DNA from: Prevotella sp.
GTDB lineage: Bacteria; Bacteroidota; Bacteroidia; Bacteroidales; Bacteroidaceae
Assembly (NCBI GenBank): GCA_015060535.1
Contig: SUYH01000007.1
Location: 119,688-183,687, forward strand
DNA: 64,000 nt
Direction of reading: 5' to 3'
The position numbers and the translations under genes were made by a program. The notes under the pieces were generated by a model. It saw nothing but the letters and a program-made list of their open reading frames with translations. It was not told where the DNA came from and ran no database searches. Below, piece after piece: positions 26,585 to 35,246 of the stretch (position 1 is its first letter; the number at the start of each line of letters is the position of its first letter).

Positions 26585-27772
26585 TCACTTCAAATCGTGG
26601 TCAGTCATCGCACAAACGCAGGAATCTGACCATACATTTTCGGCCGTTTCCACCATATCGATGATGGTATAGATGGGTAGGATGACACCCAGGATGGCGA
26701 CGGGTGCACCGATGCCCGACATCAGCGAAAGTGTCAGGAAGAAGCAGCCCATGGGGACACCGGCATTGCCAACAGCAGAAACCACAGAGATAAGCAGCCA
26801 TAGTAAGATGGTGCCTAACGTAAGCGGTGTACAACCGTTCTGCATGACAAAGAGTGAGGTAACGAGAATGAAGGCGGCACAACCATTCATATTGATAGTT
26901 GTACATATAGGCAACACAAAACGGGCAATTTCCTTACGAACCCCTAATCGCTGTTCTGCCGACTCCATCGTAACAGGTAGGGTAGCTGCACTACTCTTGG
27001 TAAAGAGGGCCATCAAGACGGCGGGCATCATCTTTCCCAAAATATGAATAGGATTCAAACCGCGAGCCAGGAGGAACAGCGGCAGGACGATGAAGAACTG
27101 AATGACATTGCCGCCCAGCACCACCAGGACATATTTTCCGATGGAGTCGGCCACGACACCTGCAGAAACCTGGGCCGAGAGTTGGGCGGAGAAAGCCACA
27201 ATGCCGAGGGGTAGCGTCCAGATGAGCCATCGGATGAGCAGAAAAAGGAGCTCCTGAAGCCCTAACAGTCCCATAACAACAACAGATTTATTCTCACCCT
27301 CAGGCAATTTCGACAACCCGATGCCGACGGCAAAGGCCAGTAGCAACAAAGAGAGGACATTTCCTTCGAGGAAGGGTTTGACGATGTTGTTGGGGATGAC
27401 GTTCAAGATATGATCATATAATGATGTCTGAGGGCTGATGTCTGAGGGCTGAGTAGTGCTGCTGATGGCTTCTGCAGGTAGATTTCCAGGGGCAATCACC
27501 ACATAAAGCAATGCTCCCACAGCAGCAGCGGTGAAGGTTGTCAGCAGGGTATAAATCAATGTGCGGCCAAAGATACGACCAGATCCTTTCGAACCGAAAG
27601 TAGCAAAGGTTGTGATGACTGCCAGCATGATGGTTGGCACAGCCAACAATTGGAACAGACGCGTATATACCGCTGCCACAAAGTCAGCTGTCGTGTTGAG
27701 CCACTCTAAACCCAACACACCAAAAATGGCACCCACTACGAGTGAACCAATCCATAATAACGTCTTTTTCAT
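26585..27772 (-). CDS. DAACS-family (SDF) amino acid/dicarboxylate:cation symporter
   Basis: This 395-residue membrane protein has about eight helices and the re-entrant loop signatures of the sodium:dicarboxylate symporter family (serine-rich TKSSAATLPVT, then TINMNGCAAF and GVPMGCFFLTL). I place the start at ATG 27772, one base after the stop of the TonB receptor gene. The family carries glutamate, C4-dicarboxylates, serine or cystine (TcyP). Its place downstream of a receptor under the sulfur-island promoter makes an amino acid such as cystine possible, but the sequence alone does not decide. Confidence 0.85.
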   Translation of the reverse strand: MKKTLLWIGSLVVGAIFGVLGLEWLNTTADFVAAVYTRLFQLLAVPTIMLAVITTFATFGSKGSGRIFGRTLIYTLLTTFTAAAVGALLYVVIAPGNLPAEAISSTTQPSDISPQTSLYDHILNVIPNNIVKPFLEGNVLSLLLLAFAVGIGLSKLPEGENKSVVVMGLLGLQELLFLLIRWLIWTLPLGIVAFSAQLSAQVSAGVVADSIGKYVLVVLGGNVIQFFIVLPLFLLARGLNPIHILGKMMPAVLMALFTKSSAATLPVTMESAEQRLGVRKEIARFVLPICTTINMNGCAAFILVTSLFVMQNGCTPLTLGTILLWLLISVVSAVGNAGVPMGCFFLTLSLMSGIGAPVAILGVILPIYTIIDMVETAENVWSDSCVCAMTDHDLK

Positions 27773-27773
27773 C

Positions 27774-29741
27774 CTATAATTCAAACGTCAAATTCATATA
27801 AATATTGCGCCCTTTCTGGGGAATGTGGTTCCAGTCGGCATAAGTGGCATACTGCTTGTCGAAAAGATTCTCGACACCCACCCTAATTGACAATTGATAA
27901 TTGACAATTGATAATTGATTCTGCGCAGCGAGGTTCAGAATCGTCCAAGCCTTGGCAGCCGTCTCGCCGTATTTTTCGCCGTAGTTGCTTTGGCGGGCGT
28001 TACCTTTCACAACGGCTCCAACTTGCAGACGCTTGTAATGGTATTGCAACTCCGTCTGCCAACTGACGGGGGAGATAAGTGGCAGTGGGTCACCGTCAGC
28101 ATCGCGTCCACTGCTATAGCCCACTTTGCCATTCCAGCGCAGCTGTTCAGTCAACTGCCACTCAGCCGTCAGCGAAGCATTGGCAATGGTGGCATGCGAG
28201 ATATTGCCATAAACCTTCACACCCTCGGCACCAACGGTCATCGGCGACAGACGCGTCTCGAACTGGCCGATGATATAGTTACTAAACAAAAAGACGTTTC
28301 CTTCAATTCCAATTGTGCATTGTGCATTGTGCATTGAGCATTTCAGAGCCCCGTTCAGCTCTACTGCCGACTCGTTCTTCAGCGAGGGGTTGCCGATGTA
28401 GTCGTACTGGTCGAACGTATTGTTCAGATAGTAGCCGTAGGCCTCCGTCACTGTTGGTGCACGACTGCCCCAACCTGCTCCGATGGAGCAATTTAAAAAT
28501 TTAAAAATTAAAAAATTATAGTTGGCGGCTATACGACCTGTTGTCTGATGATATGCATCGGTCATGCCAGGGAAGAAGACCTTCAGGGCATGATAGCCCT
28601 CCTCGTTGTTCAGGCGCTGCTGCTGCCAAGCCACCTTGGCTGACAGACGCAGCGACTGGTTGCGGGCGATGCGCACGTTATCTGTCAGAGCCACTCCCGT
28701 ATTCAGCGTCCCCACGTCGGGCCACGTCACCATATACATCGGTGCTGCACCACCCGGATACATCGTCATGTCGGCAAACAGACGATTGTAATAGAGGTCA
28801 TAGTTCAGTGCGAGGTCGTGTTGCTTCAGCGATGTCGTCAGCAAACTATAGACGCCTGCCGTCCAACTCTTGCCCGGCATATCCATGTGGATCGCCACGT
28901 CGGGGCGCTTGGTATCATCCATTTCGTGGGTGATATGATTGTAATACGCCTTTGTCTCCCAACTGGCCTTGCGAAAGAGGTGCTTATACGACAGTGATGT
29001 GATCAGTCCCTCAGCTTTCGCCACGTCCATGTTCAGCGCAGGATAACCCACATCGGTGGCGCGGTCGAAGATGAAGGTTGCCTCCAGCATATCCTTCTCG
29101 GCCAGTCGAAGTCCCGCATTCGTAAAGACGTTCACTTTCTGGAACTGCGAAAACTGCAGTTCGTCGCCACCGCCCACCTTGTAGTTGTCGGCATGACGAA
29201 AGAAGGCACCCGCATTCAGATACGTCCTATGACTGCTCAGCGCCGCATCGGCACCATACACCTGCACGTGGCCGTTCCACTCATGACCTACCGAGGCGCT
29301 GGCGTGAAAAGCGTCATTATCGAAGCCCGCCTTGCGCAGTTTCAGGTCGAGACTGCCGCCGATGTTGCCTGTGGCCTGCGGATTGCCGTCGAGGCCGCTG
29401 TTCAGACTGATGCTTTGCAGATTGCCGCTCTCCACATACGAGGTCACTGGGTCCATCTTGTCTGTGCAGGCATAGAAGATCTTCATGCCGTCGATGGTCG
29501 TAGAGAGACGCTCCGTCTGCATGTTATTCACCACGGGTTCCCATGCATACGAGCCACGACGCACCAGATTGACGTTCTTCAGTTCACCGAGGTGCTCGTC
29601 GATACTGGCCACCTGTCCCTTCGCAGAGCGTTTCCGTCCTCGCCCCGTCTCCGAAACGATGACCACCTCGTCAAGGTTTTGCGCCTTTTCGGTGGTCACC
29701 GTGTCTGACAAAAGTATAGTGGATAGCAAAACTGTCAACAT
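27774..29741 (-). CDS. TonB-dependent outer-membrane receptor, possibly for copper
   Basis: This receptor of about 655 residues starts at ATG 29741 (signal MLTVLLSTILLS), 2 nt after the lipoprotein stop. The plug domain is clear (DEVVIVSETG, TIDGMKIFYACTDKMDPVT, GNIGGSLDLKL), and the barrel ends with ENLFDKQYATY and a terminal aromatic strand (YMNLTFEL). The plug carries Cys-x3-Met (ACTDKMDP), like the copper site of Pseudomonas OprC. Three AT-rich tandem repeats are inserted in frame in the barrel region (27885-27920, 28311-28344, 28491-28520). The upstream lipoprotein is Met/His-rich, which supports a metal ligand. Confidence 0.87.
   Translation of the reverse strand: MLTVLLSTILLSDTVTTEKAQNLDEVVIVSETGRGRKRSAKGQVASIDEHLGELKNVNLVRRGSYAWEPVVNNMQTERLSTTIDGMKIFYACTDKMDPVTSYVESGNLQSISLNSGLDGNPQATGNIGGSLDLKLRKAGFDNDAFHASASVGHEWNGHVQVYGADAALSSHRTYLNAGAFFRHADNYKVGGGDELQFSQFQKVNVFTNAGLRLAEKDMLEATFIFDRATDVGYPALNMDVAKAEGLITSLSYKHLFRKASWETKAYYNHITHEMDDTKRPDVAIHMDMPGKSWTAGVYSLLTTSLKQHDLALNYDLYYNRLFADMTMYPGGAAPMYMVTWPDVGTLNTGVALTDNVRIARNQSLRLSAKVAWQQQRLNNEEGYHALKVFFPGMTDAYHQTTGRIAANYNFLIFKFLNCSIGAGWGSRAPTVTEAYGYYLNNTFDQYDYIGNPSLKNESAVELNGALKCSMHNAQCTIGIEGNVFLFSNYIIGQFETRLSPMTVGAEGVKVYGNISHATIANASLTAEWQLTEQLRWNGKVGYSSGRDADGDPLPLISPVSWQTELQYHYKRLQVGAVVKGNARQSNYGEKYGETAAKAWTILNLAAQNQLSIVNYQLSIRVGVENLFDKQYATYADWNHIPQKGRNIYMNLTFEL
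27885..27920. repeat. In-frame tandem repeat inside the TonB receptor gene (1)
   Basis: Units of AATTGACAATTGATAATTG. Translated on the minus strand they give a repeating NYQLSIV-type peptide in what should be the penultimate barrel strands. Confidence 0.75.
28311..28344. repeat. In-frame tandem repeat inside the TonB receptor gene (2)
   Basis: Three to four units of TTGTGCATTG-like sequence. Translated on the minus strand they read CSMHNAQCTI within the barrel. Confidence 0.75.
28491..28520. repeat. In-frame A/T repeat inside the TonB receptor gene (3)
   Basis: Units of ATTTAAAAA. On the minus strand they read NFLIFKFLN in the barrel region. Base composition is far more A/T-rich than the flanking codons. 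Confidence 0.7.
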
Positions 29742-29743
29742 AC

Positions 29744-30697
29744 TTAAATAGTTACTTCCCAATAAAGTGAACTGAAACCATTAGCGAGCTCATCGCCACC
29801 AGCCACGATGTTGCCCTGAGCGTCCTTCACCGTCAGGTGGATGCGCCACAGACCGGTCATCGTTAGGTTGATATTGCCCTGATAACTGCCGTCGGCTTGA
29901 CGAGTCAGAGGTGTATTGTCAGGTGACGTATGGTTACCCATGTCGGGCATGCGCGGGTCAATCTCGATGGTGAACTGCTCCTCAGCCAGTGCGTACGGCA
30001 TGGTGATGGGGTTGCTCTTCTGCGACACGTAGGCCGTGATGGTGTTCTTACCCATCTGCCAGTCCGTTGGGTTCACCAGCGACAGGAAGTACGTCTGGTC
30101 GTTCCACTTGAAGTTCTTCAGCCACGACTGACCATCAGGCAGCGCATTCACCGTGATGTCAGTCGCCTTGATGCCGCCTTTGCTACCCAGTACGTTTACG
30201 TCGTAACCCAGCGTCCACGAGCCTGACTCACTGCTATTCATCAGGTACGACACCCAAGTTCGTTTCACGGCCAGATAGTCGTTATTAAATGACTCCACCT
30301 TTCCACCTACGGGTGTGCTGTGCTTCATGTTCATCTTCACCATCAGCATCAGCGGCGCCACGTTCGTCACGTCGAAGTTCTTGATGTAGTTGCCATTCTT
30401 TTTCTTCGTAGCCACAAAGAACAATTCGTTGTAACCTGTGTGGAACGATCCCGTCTTCGAATAGGCAAAGACATTATACTGTCCGTCCACTACTGTCGAG
30501 AGTTCCGGAATAATCTTCACCGTCTGCAAGAAGCGGTACACCTGCAGCGCCTCCTCGGCTGAGCAGCAATCCACATCACCGTCTATCGTCACACCAGGAA
30601 TCTCAATCGTCTGACTACCAAAATCATCGTTCGAGTTGCAAGCCGTCAACCCCACCAGGACTGCCGCGGCGAAAAACAATCTCATTACCTTTTTCAT
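29744..30697 (-). CDS. Met/His-rich lipoprotein with YtkA-like domain
   Basis: This 317-residue protein starts at ATG 30697 and has a lipobox (LVGLTAC) for attachment to a membrane. A Met/His-rich stretch (MLMVKMNMKHSTP) lies in the middle. The C-terminal part (FTIEIDPRMPDMGNHTSPDN, then GLWRIHLTVKD) resembles YtkA/FixH-type domains linked to copper handling. It is the first gene of the operon with the TonB receptor and the symporter, driven by the promoter at 30732-30789. Copper binding is inferred from residue content. Confidence 0.72.
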   Translation of the reverse strand: MKKVMRLFFAAAVLVGLTACNSNDDFGSQTIEIPGVTIDGDVDCCSAEEALQVYRFLQTVKIIPELSTVVDGQYNVFAYSKTGSFHTGYNELFFVATKKKNGNYIKNFDVTNVAPLMLMVKMNMKHSTPVGGKVESFNNDYLAVKRTWVSYLMNSSESGSWTLGYDVNVLGSKGGIKATDITVNALPDGQSWLKNFKWNDQTYFLSLVNPTDWQMGKNTITAYVSQKSNPITMPYALAEEQFTIEIDPRMPDMGNHTSPDNTPLTRQADGSYQGNINLTMTGLWRIHLTVKDAQGNIVAGGDELANGFSSLYWEVTI

Positions 30698-30731
30698 ATC
30701 CTTACTACATTTTAAAGTTTGTAACTGGGTG

Positions 30732-30799
30732 CAAAGGTAGTGGGTTTCTATGAGCTGCACAATCGCCACTTCATGGCATTTCACATACCAAACGTTTGG
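30732..30799 (-). promoter_or_regulatory. Promoter and operator of the lipoprotein-TonB-symporter operon
   Basis: TACCTTTG on the minus strand (30732-30739), 18-nt spacer, GATTGTG (30758-30764), and the element GGTATGTGAAATGCC (30775-30789) beginning 50 nt upstream of the box. It is bordered by the perfect palindrome CCAAACGTTTGG (30788-30799). Confidence 0.72.
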
Positions 30800-30812
30800 C
30801 ATACAGTTTTTA

Positions 30813-32090
30813 TCATCCCTTCTCTGTCATTATCTTTAGGATGACTTTCTCAGTTTCTACCATACCTGGAGAGGCAATCATGCCGATATGACGCATGGTT
30901 TCTTCAGGCGAATGACCATTAATTCCGTGACTATTGCCGATGGTGATGCCTTCGAGGGCAAAGTTGACGGATTGAAAGGCTGCATCTACAGCAACGATGC
31001 CCTTCATGGTACACCCATGGTTACCTCCATCGCATATCATGCCGGTGATACTGGAAGCCATATTCTGGATGACGAGCTGAAGCGTTTTCAGAGTGCCTCC
31101 TTTCAGGAATGCGAGTCCGCAGGCCATGCCCGTACCTGCTGCTATGGCGCAGCCGCAAAAGGCAGATAGTTTGCCGGAATATTCTTTGATATACATGCAA
31201 ACAAGGTAACTAAGGGCTGTGGCACGCAGTAATTGCTCTTCACTGTAATGGTTTACTTGCGCCGATGCATAAAGGGGCAATGTGGCGATAATACCGTGAG
31301 CCCCACTGCCAGTGATGCTCATAGCGGGCAGTGAAAGTCCCAGTACTCGTGCTTCGATAGCGGCATTGCAGAGCAGGGAGGCAGACGTTTGTTCGTTGTC
31401 GGAAATGATGCGCTGACCGTTTTTCTTAAACAAGTAATGCGCAAATGATGTGCGACGGCTTTTGAGGGATTGCTTGAACAGAGCCAGGTTAAGGTTGTAG
31501 GCCTGACGGATAAAGCTGATTTCCTCTAAGGGAACCTTATGGGCGTAACTAAAGAGTTTGCGAAGGGTGTAGCGATGAATCAAGGGCACGGATTTGTTTT
31601 CTTTTGCCGACTGGTCATCTGATCTTTTCTCGAAGATAGTTTTTCCGTCTTTCGTAATCTGCGTGATGTTGGTGTGCGTATCACGAATTGTCACACTGGC
31701 AAAGCCTTCGTTAGTAGTAATCTCGGTAAAAATATAGATACGACTGCTGATGTCGCCCAGTTCTACTTTCACCTTCCCTTCCTTGATGAAGGTCTTGGCC
31801 ACTCTGTTGTGATAAGGTTTCACGCCCTCAAGACATTCCAGACCTTTGTCGGCATTAGCTGCCACATAGCCGAGGGCTGCAGCATGTTCATTGCCCACCT
31901 CGCTACTATTTGGTATTCCACAAGTAAAGGCATTTTTATACATCCCGCTATTAAGTACCAGGCGTATGATCTTCACATCGCCCGTCACATACTTTTTTGC
32001 TGTTGCCACTGCAAAGGCTATAGCGCCTGGCTCCGTGACACCCAGTGCAGGACGCATATCGTCCAAAATCAGTCTCGTCAGTTCTTTCAT
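30813..32090 (-). CDS. cyuA: L-cysteine desulfidase (UPF0597/CyuA family)
   Basis: This 425-residue cytoplasmic protein of the UPF0597 / serine dehydratase alpha-like family has conserved glycine-rich segments (TGSGAHGIIATLP, AAGTGMACGLAFLKGG) and cysteines C57, C312, C314, C353 and C360 (ICDGGNHGC) that could hold an Fe-S cluster. Characterised members break L-cysteine into pyruvate, ammonia and sulfide. The start overlaps the stop of the NhaC-type transporter by 4 nt. Its place after a SusCD pair, in a region that shares a promoter element with the encapsulin locus, supports a sulfur role. Confidence 0.85.
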   Translation of the reverse strand: MKELTRLILDDMRPALGVTEPGAIAFAVATAKKYVTGDVKIIRLVLNSGMYKNAFTCGIPNSSEVGNEHAAALGYVAANADKGLECLEGVKPYHNRVAKTFIKEGKVKVELGDISSRIYIFTEITTNEGFASVTIRDTHTNITQITKDGKTIFEKRSDDQSAKENKSVPLIHRYTLRKLFSYAHKVPLEEISFIRQAYNLNLALFKQSLKSRRTSFAHYLFKKNGQRIISDNEQTSASLLCNAAIEARVLGLSLPAMSITGSGAHGIIATLPLYASAQVNHYSEEQLLRATALSYLVCMYIKEYSGKLSAFCGCAIAAGTGMACGLAFLKGGTLKTLQLVIQNMASSITGMICDGGNHGCTMKGIVAVDAAFQSVNFALEGITIGNSHGINGHSPEETMRHIGMIASPGMVETEKVILKIMTEKG

Positions 32091-33466
32091 TGAATCTTTC
32101 TTTTATAACCTGTTAAACACACCGCAAACATCACGACGAATAAGGTCCAGGGATAGATTGCGGTGAGGAACACATCAGTTGCACGGATACTTACTCCGCA
32201 GGTCGATGCTTCAATGCCTTTTTGCAGCAATAGTACACATCCGCCGTAAGGTAAGAAGAAGGGGAACGTGCAGATAACTGTTGCCAACAGCGTAGCCCGA
32301 CGATAAGGATGAAGAGCGTGCTGATGACCAATGCTGTTGACAAACGGTGCAATGCAGATGTTGGCAATGGTGTTGACAGCAGCGATAAGAATACCTGCTA
32401 GCGATACCAAGGAGAAGATGGTCAACTCTGCATCCCTCTTCGAGCGGATGATATGACTGTTCAGCTTCCCAATGATAAAATCCATACATCCACTACGGAT
32501 AATCAGCCCCGACAACGATACCACTACCATAAGCAGAATACAAATGTTGGCCATACTGGCAATGCCGTTAACCACGGCTCCGCAAACTTTCCCATCGCTG
32601 ATACTGATGAGTTCACTCATGTCAAACAGTTGAAATGAAAAGCCAATAACCACCGCCAAGAGCATACCCATGAAGAGAGAGATGAAAATATTGACTCGAT
32701 GGAATGAAAGCAGGATGACCAGAAAGGTGGGAATCAACATGGTCAGCCCGTATGGCTGCATATCCGTATCTTCATCAAGAATGATTGTTGATGATTCGTT
32801 TGACAGCAGTCCCACAACAACAAATATTATCAGAGTGAAGAACGCAGCGATAAGTACAAACCAAAGTCTATTCTTTACCGTTCCACCAATATCCGCCACT
32901 TGCCTGCCGTCAGCATATTCTTGTGTGCTGGCAGCAATCACCGCCGTATCTGATACAGGGGCAATACTGTCACCCAATGCTGCCCCGGATAAGATGGCGC
33001 CACCAAGAAGGGCAGGATTGGCTCCCAACATGATGCCGGCGGGAAAAAGCGTGATGCTCATGGCACTGATGGTGCCGAAGCCTGATCCGGTACTGATGGC
33101 AAACAAACCTGAGAAAAGGAATACCGCAACGGTAAATACTGTTCCTCCTATTTGTAGCCTCTCTGCCGCCCACACCAGTCCTTCCACGATGTGTCCCTCT
33201 TTCAAGATGGCACCGTAAACCCCGACGATGAGCCATAATAGCGTAGCAGTAACAGCAGTTTTGCTACCAAAGAACTCGAATATCGTGCTCCAATACCAGT
33301 CTTTCCCTTTTGTAAGCAGTGCCCCAATTAGTATTGCCAGGATAGCGATGCTTACCAACAAGTTGATGTCAACAGCACCCACGAAAGAGATGCCGATGGC
33401 ACTAATTACGAAGATGCTAAATGGTATCAGAGAAATGAAAGCGTTTTTCCTCATGTTCTTTCTCAT
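32087..33466 (-). CDS. NhaC-type transporter, possibly for cysteine or related amino acids
   Basis: This 459-residue protein with about 11-12 membrane helices shows NhaC/Na+:H+ antiporter-family segments (GAILSGAALGDSIAPVSDTA, STGSGFGTISAM). The start may be 33466 or the in-frame ATG at 33454. It overlaps cyuA by 4 nt, so the pair is co-translated. Members of this superfamily move sodium against protons or organic anions. The tight link with cysteine desulfidase suggests it brings in cysteine or exports a product (inference). A 14-bp hairpin lies directly upstream (33470-33510). Confidence 0.8.
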   Translation of the reverse strand: MRKNMRKNAFISLIPFSIFVISAIGISFVGAVDINLLVSIAILAILIGALLTKGKDWYWSTIFEFFGSKTAVTATLLWLIVGVYGAILKEGHIVEGLVWAAERLQIGGTVFTVAVFLFSGLFAISTGSGFGTISAMSITLFPAGIMLGANPALLGGAILSGAALGDSIAPVSDTAVIAASTQEYADGRQVADIGGTVKNRLWFVLIAAFFTLIIFVVVGLLSNESSTIILDEDTDMQPYGLTMLIPTFLVILLSFHRVNIFISLFMGMLLAVVIGFSFQLFDMSELISISDGKVCGAVVNGIASMANICILLMVVVSLSGLIIRSGCMDFIIGKLNSHIIRSKRDAELTIFSLVSLAGILIAAVNTIANICIAPFVNSIGHQHALHPYRRATLLATVICTFPFFLPYGGCVLLLQKGIEASTCGVSIRATDVFLTAIYPWTLFVVMFAVCLTGYKRKIQ

Positions 33467-33469
33467 AGA

Positions 33470-33510
33470 AAAATGAGGACTGGTATTACCTTTATGCCAG
33501 TCCTCATTTT
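33470..33510 (-). terminator. Hairpin between SusD and the NhaC-CyuA genes
   Basis: Perfect 14-bp inverted repeat (33470-33483 and 33497-33510, arm AAAATGAGGACTGG), 13-nt loop, then a T-rich run on the minus strand. It sits 41 nt after the SusD stop and only 3 nt before the NhaC-type start. It can end SusD transcription or act as an attenuator. Confidence 0.7.
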
Positions 33511-33550
33511 CAATTATTATTATGAATGAGCCAAAAGATATGTTATTAGA

Positions 33551-35203
33551 TTAATATCCGGGGTTCTGAGCAATACCGAGTGCCTCTCCAGAGAGACCTG
33601 TGGGGATGGGCTGGCGGTAGTGCTTGCCGCGAACGTTGTTGTACTTAGCCACGAGGTGGTTGTGCACCTTCTGGAAGTAGGCCTCCTGGTCAGAGGTGAA
33701 GGTCTGCTTCTCCTTCCAATCGTCAGCGAAGTGCTTGTAGTTCTTCACCTGCTTGACTGACGAGATGAGGTCCTTCCAGCGATAGCTGTTCAGCACGGAG
33801 AACTGCTCGTAGGTGAACTCGTAGTCCCACTCACGCTTGATCTGGTCGAAGGAGGGGGCGCTGACCTCGGCGATTCCGGCACGACGGCGCAGCTGGTTGA
33901 AGGGCTCGGCAGCCTCGCTGTTGCGACCCAGTTGCACAAGGGCCTCGGCCTTGATGAGCAGCACCTCGGCGTAGCGAATCTCGATGCGGTCGACAGAGTT
34001 CTGCTTAATCTCGAGGTTCTCGGCATCGTCGTAGCTCTGATCTACGCCCTTGCCGTTGATGGGGGTATAGATGGGCGAGTAGTAGTGGTGAGTGAGGCCT
34101 GTCTCGGGGTTCTTAACCTCGACGAAGTAGGTCTCAGCCAGACGCTTGTCGTTGGGCTGCTCAGCCTTCCAGTCGTCGTAGAGGTCGTCATCGGCCACCT
34201 CGGTGTGGTTCTGGGTGTAGCCATTGCCGTTCTCACCGTTCTGGAAGGGGAAAGTCCATGAGCAGTGTGTCTGGTGGTTGCCCTGAGCATCCTTCTTGTC
34301 GCCGTCGTGAGCAATAGTAAAGAGGTGCTCGTTGGTGCCGCGCTTGTTCGACTCGTAGTCACGTCCATAGAGTTTGTTGTACTCGGGGTCAAGGGCCAGA
34401 CGGCCACTGCTGATCACCTTGTTAGCATACTCCACGGCCTTCTGCAGACGGGCATCAGTCTTCGAGAAGGCCGGATCGGACTGACCGTTGGCAATGGCTG
34501 CCACCTCGGCCTGCGACAGCGGGTTGTCACCCCATACCAGATAGGTGCGGGCAAGCAATGCCTGAGCGGCCTGCTTAGACGGAACACGTGGGTCACCGCT
34601 ATAGTCGAGCAACAGCGATTCGGCATCGGTCAGGTCGCTGACTATCTGGTTGAATACGACATTAAGTTCCTGACGCTCAGTGGTTGAACCGCCTGCCTCG
34701 GTAAATACAGGCACTTCGCCCCAGAGCTGGGCCAGTTTCAGATAGGCCAGGCCACGCAGGAACTTGGCCTTACCCACAGCGGCATTATAACCCGCCTGTG
34801 TCACCTTGCCCAACTTCAGCGAGTTGCTGATGGTGGTGATGGCCTCGTTGTCCTGAGCGATACCCAACAGCAGGTGATTGAAAATCTTCACTTGATACCA
34901 TGTCGTTGGTTCCTGCTCGAAACGGCTGTTCACAGGACCTGCCTCGCTCTCCTCACCCTCGAACGAGATGAGCTTGTTGGAGTTCAACTCGATGATGAAC
35001 GAGAACGATGACGACAGGGGCTGCCAGTGACTATACACACCGTTGACCAGCGAAAGGGCCGAGGCATCGTCGGCTACGACATTCTGATCGTTGATCTGGT
35101 TGTTATTACTGCTGTTGTCGTCACTGTCACTTGAGCAAGCTGTAAAGCCTGTCGATGTTGCTACTGCCACAAGGGCTGCAAAAAGTAAACTCTTCTTTTT
35201 CAT
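33551..35203 (-). CDS. SusD/RagB-like outer-membrane lipoprotein
   Basis: This 550-residue lipoprotein (lipobox TGFTAC near residue 23) has an acidic Ser/Asp/Asn-rich linker and then the SusD helical scaffold (AKFLRGLAYLKLAQLWGEVP, EVLLIKAEALVQLGRNSEAA, FNQLRRRAGI). SusD proteins bind the nutrient at the cell surface and hand it to the SusC channel. It lies 43 nt after the SusC stop. The cargo is not evident: no glycosidase is nearby, and the neighbours (CyuA, shared operator) hint at a sulfur-containing nutrient. Confidence 0.92.
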   Translation of the reverse strand: MKKKSLLFAALVAVATSTGFTACSSDSDDNSSNNNQINDQNVVADDASALSLVNGVYSHWQPLSSSFSFIIELNSNKLISFEGEESEAGPVNSRFEQEPTTWYQVKIFNHLLLGIAQDNEAITTISNSLKLGKVTQAGYNAAVGKAKFLRGLAYLKLAQLWGEVPVFTEAGGSTTERQELNVVFNQIVSDLTDAESLLLDYSGDPRVPSKQAAQALLARTYLVWGDNPLSQAEVAAIANGQSDPAFSKTDARLQKAVEYANKVISSGRLALDPEYNKLYGRDYESNKRGTNEHLFTIAHDGDKKDAQGNHQTHCSWTFPFQNGENGNGYTQNHTEVADDDLYDDWKAEQPNDKRLAETYFVEVKNPETGLTHHYYSPIYTPINGKGVDQSYDDAENLEIKQNSVDRIEIRYAEVLLIKAEALVQLGRNSEAAEPFNQLRRRAGIAEVSAPSFDQIKREWDYEFTYEQFSVLNSYRWKDLISSVKQVKNYKHFADDWKEKQTFTSDQEAYFQKVHNHLVAKYNNVRGKHYRQPIPTGLSGEALGIAQNPGY

Positions 35204-35246
35204 ACTGAAAATCTCCTTTTACCTTTAAATTAATACTATGTTTTGT

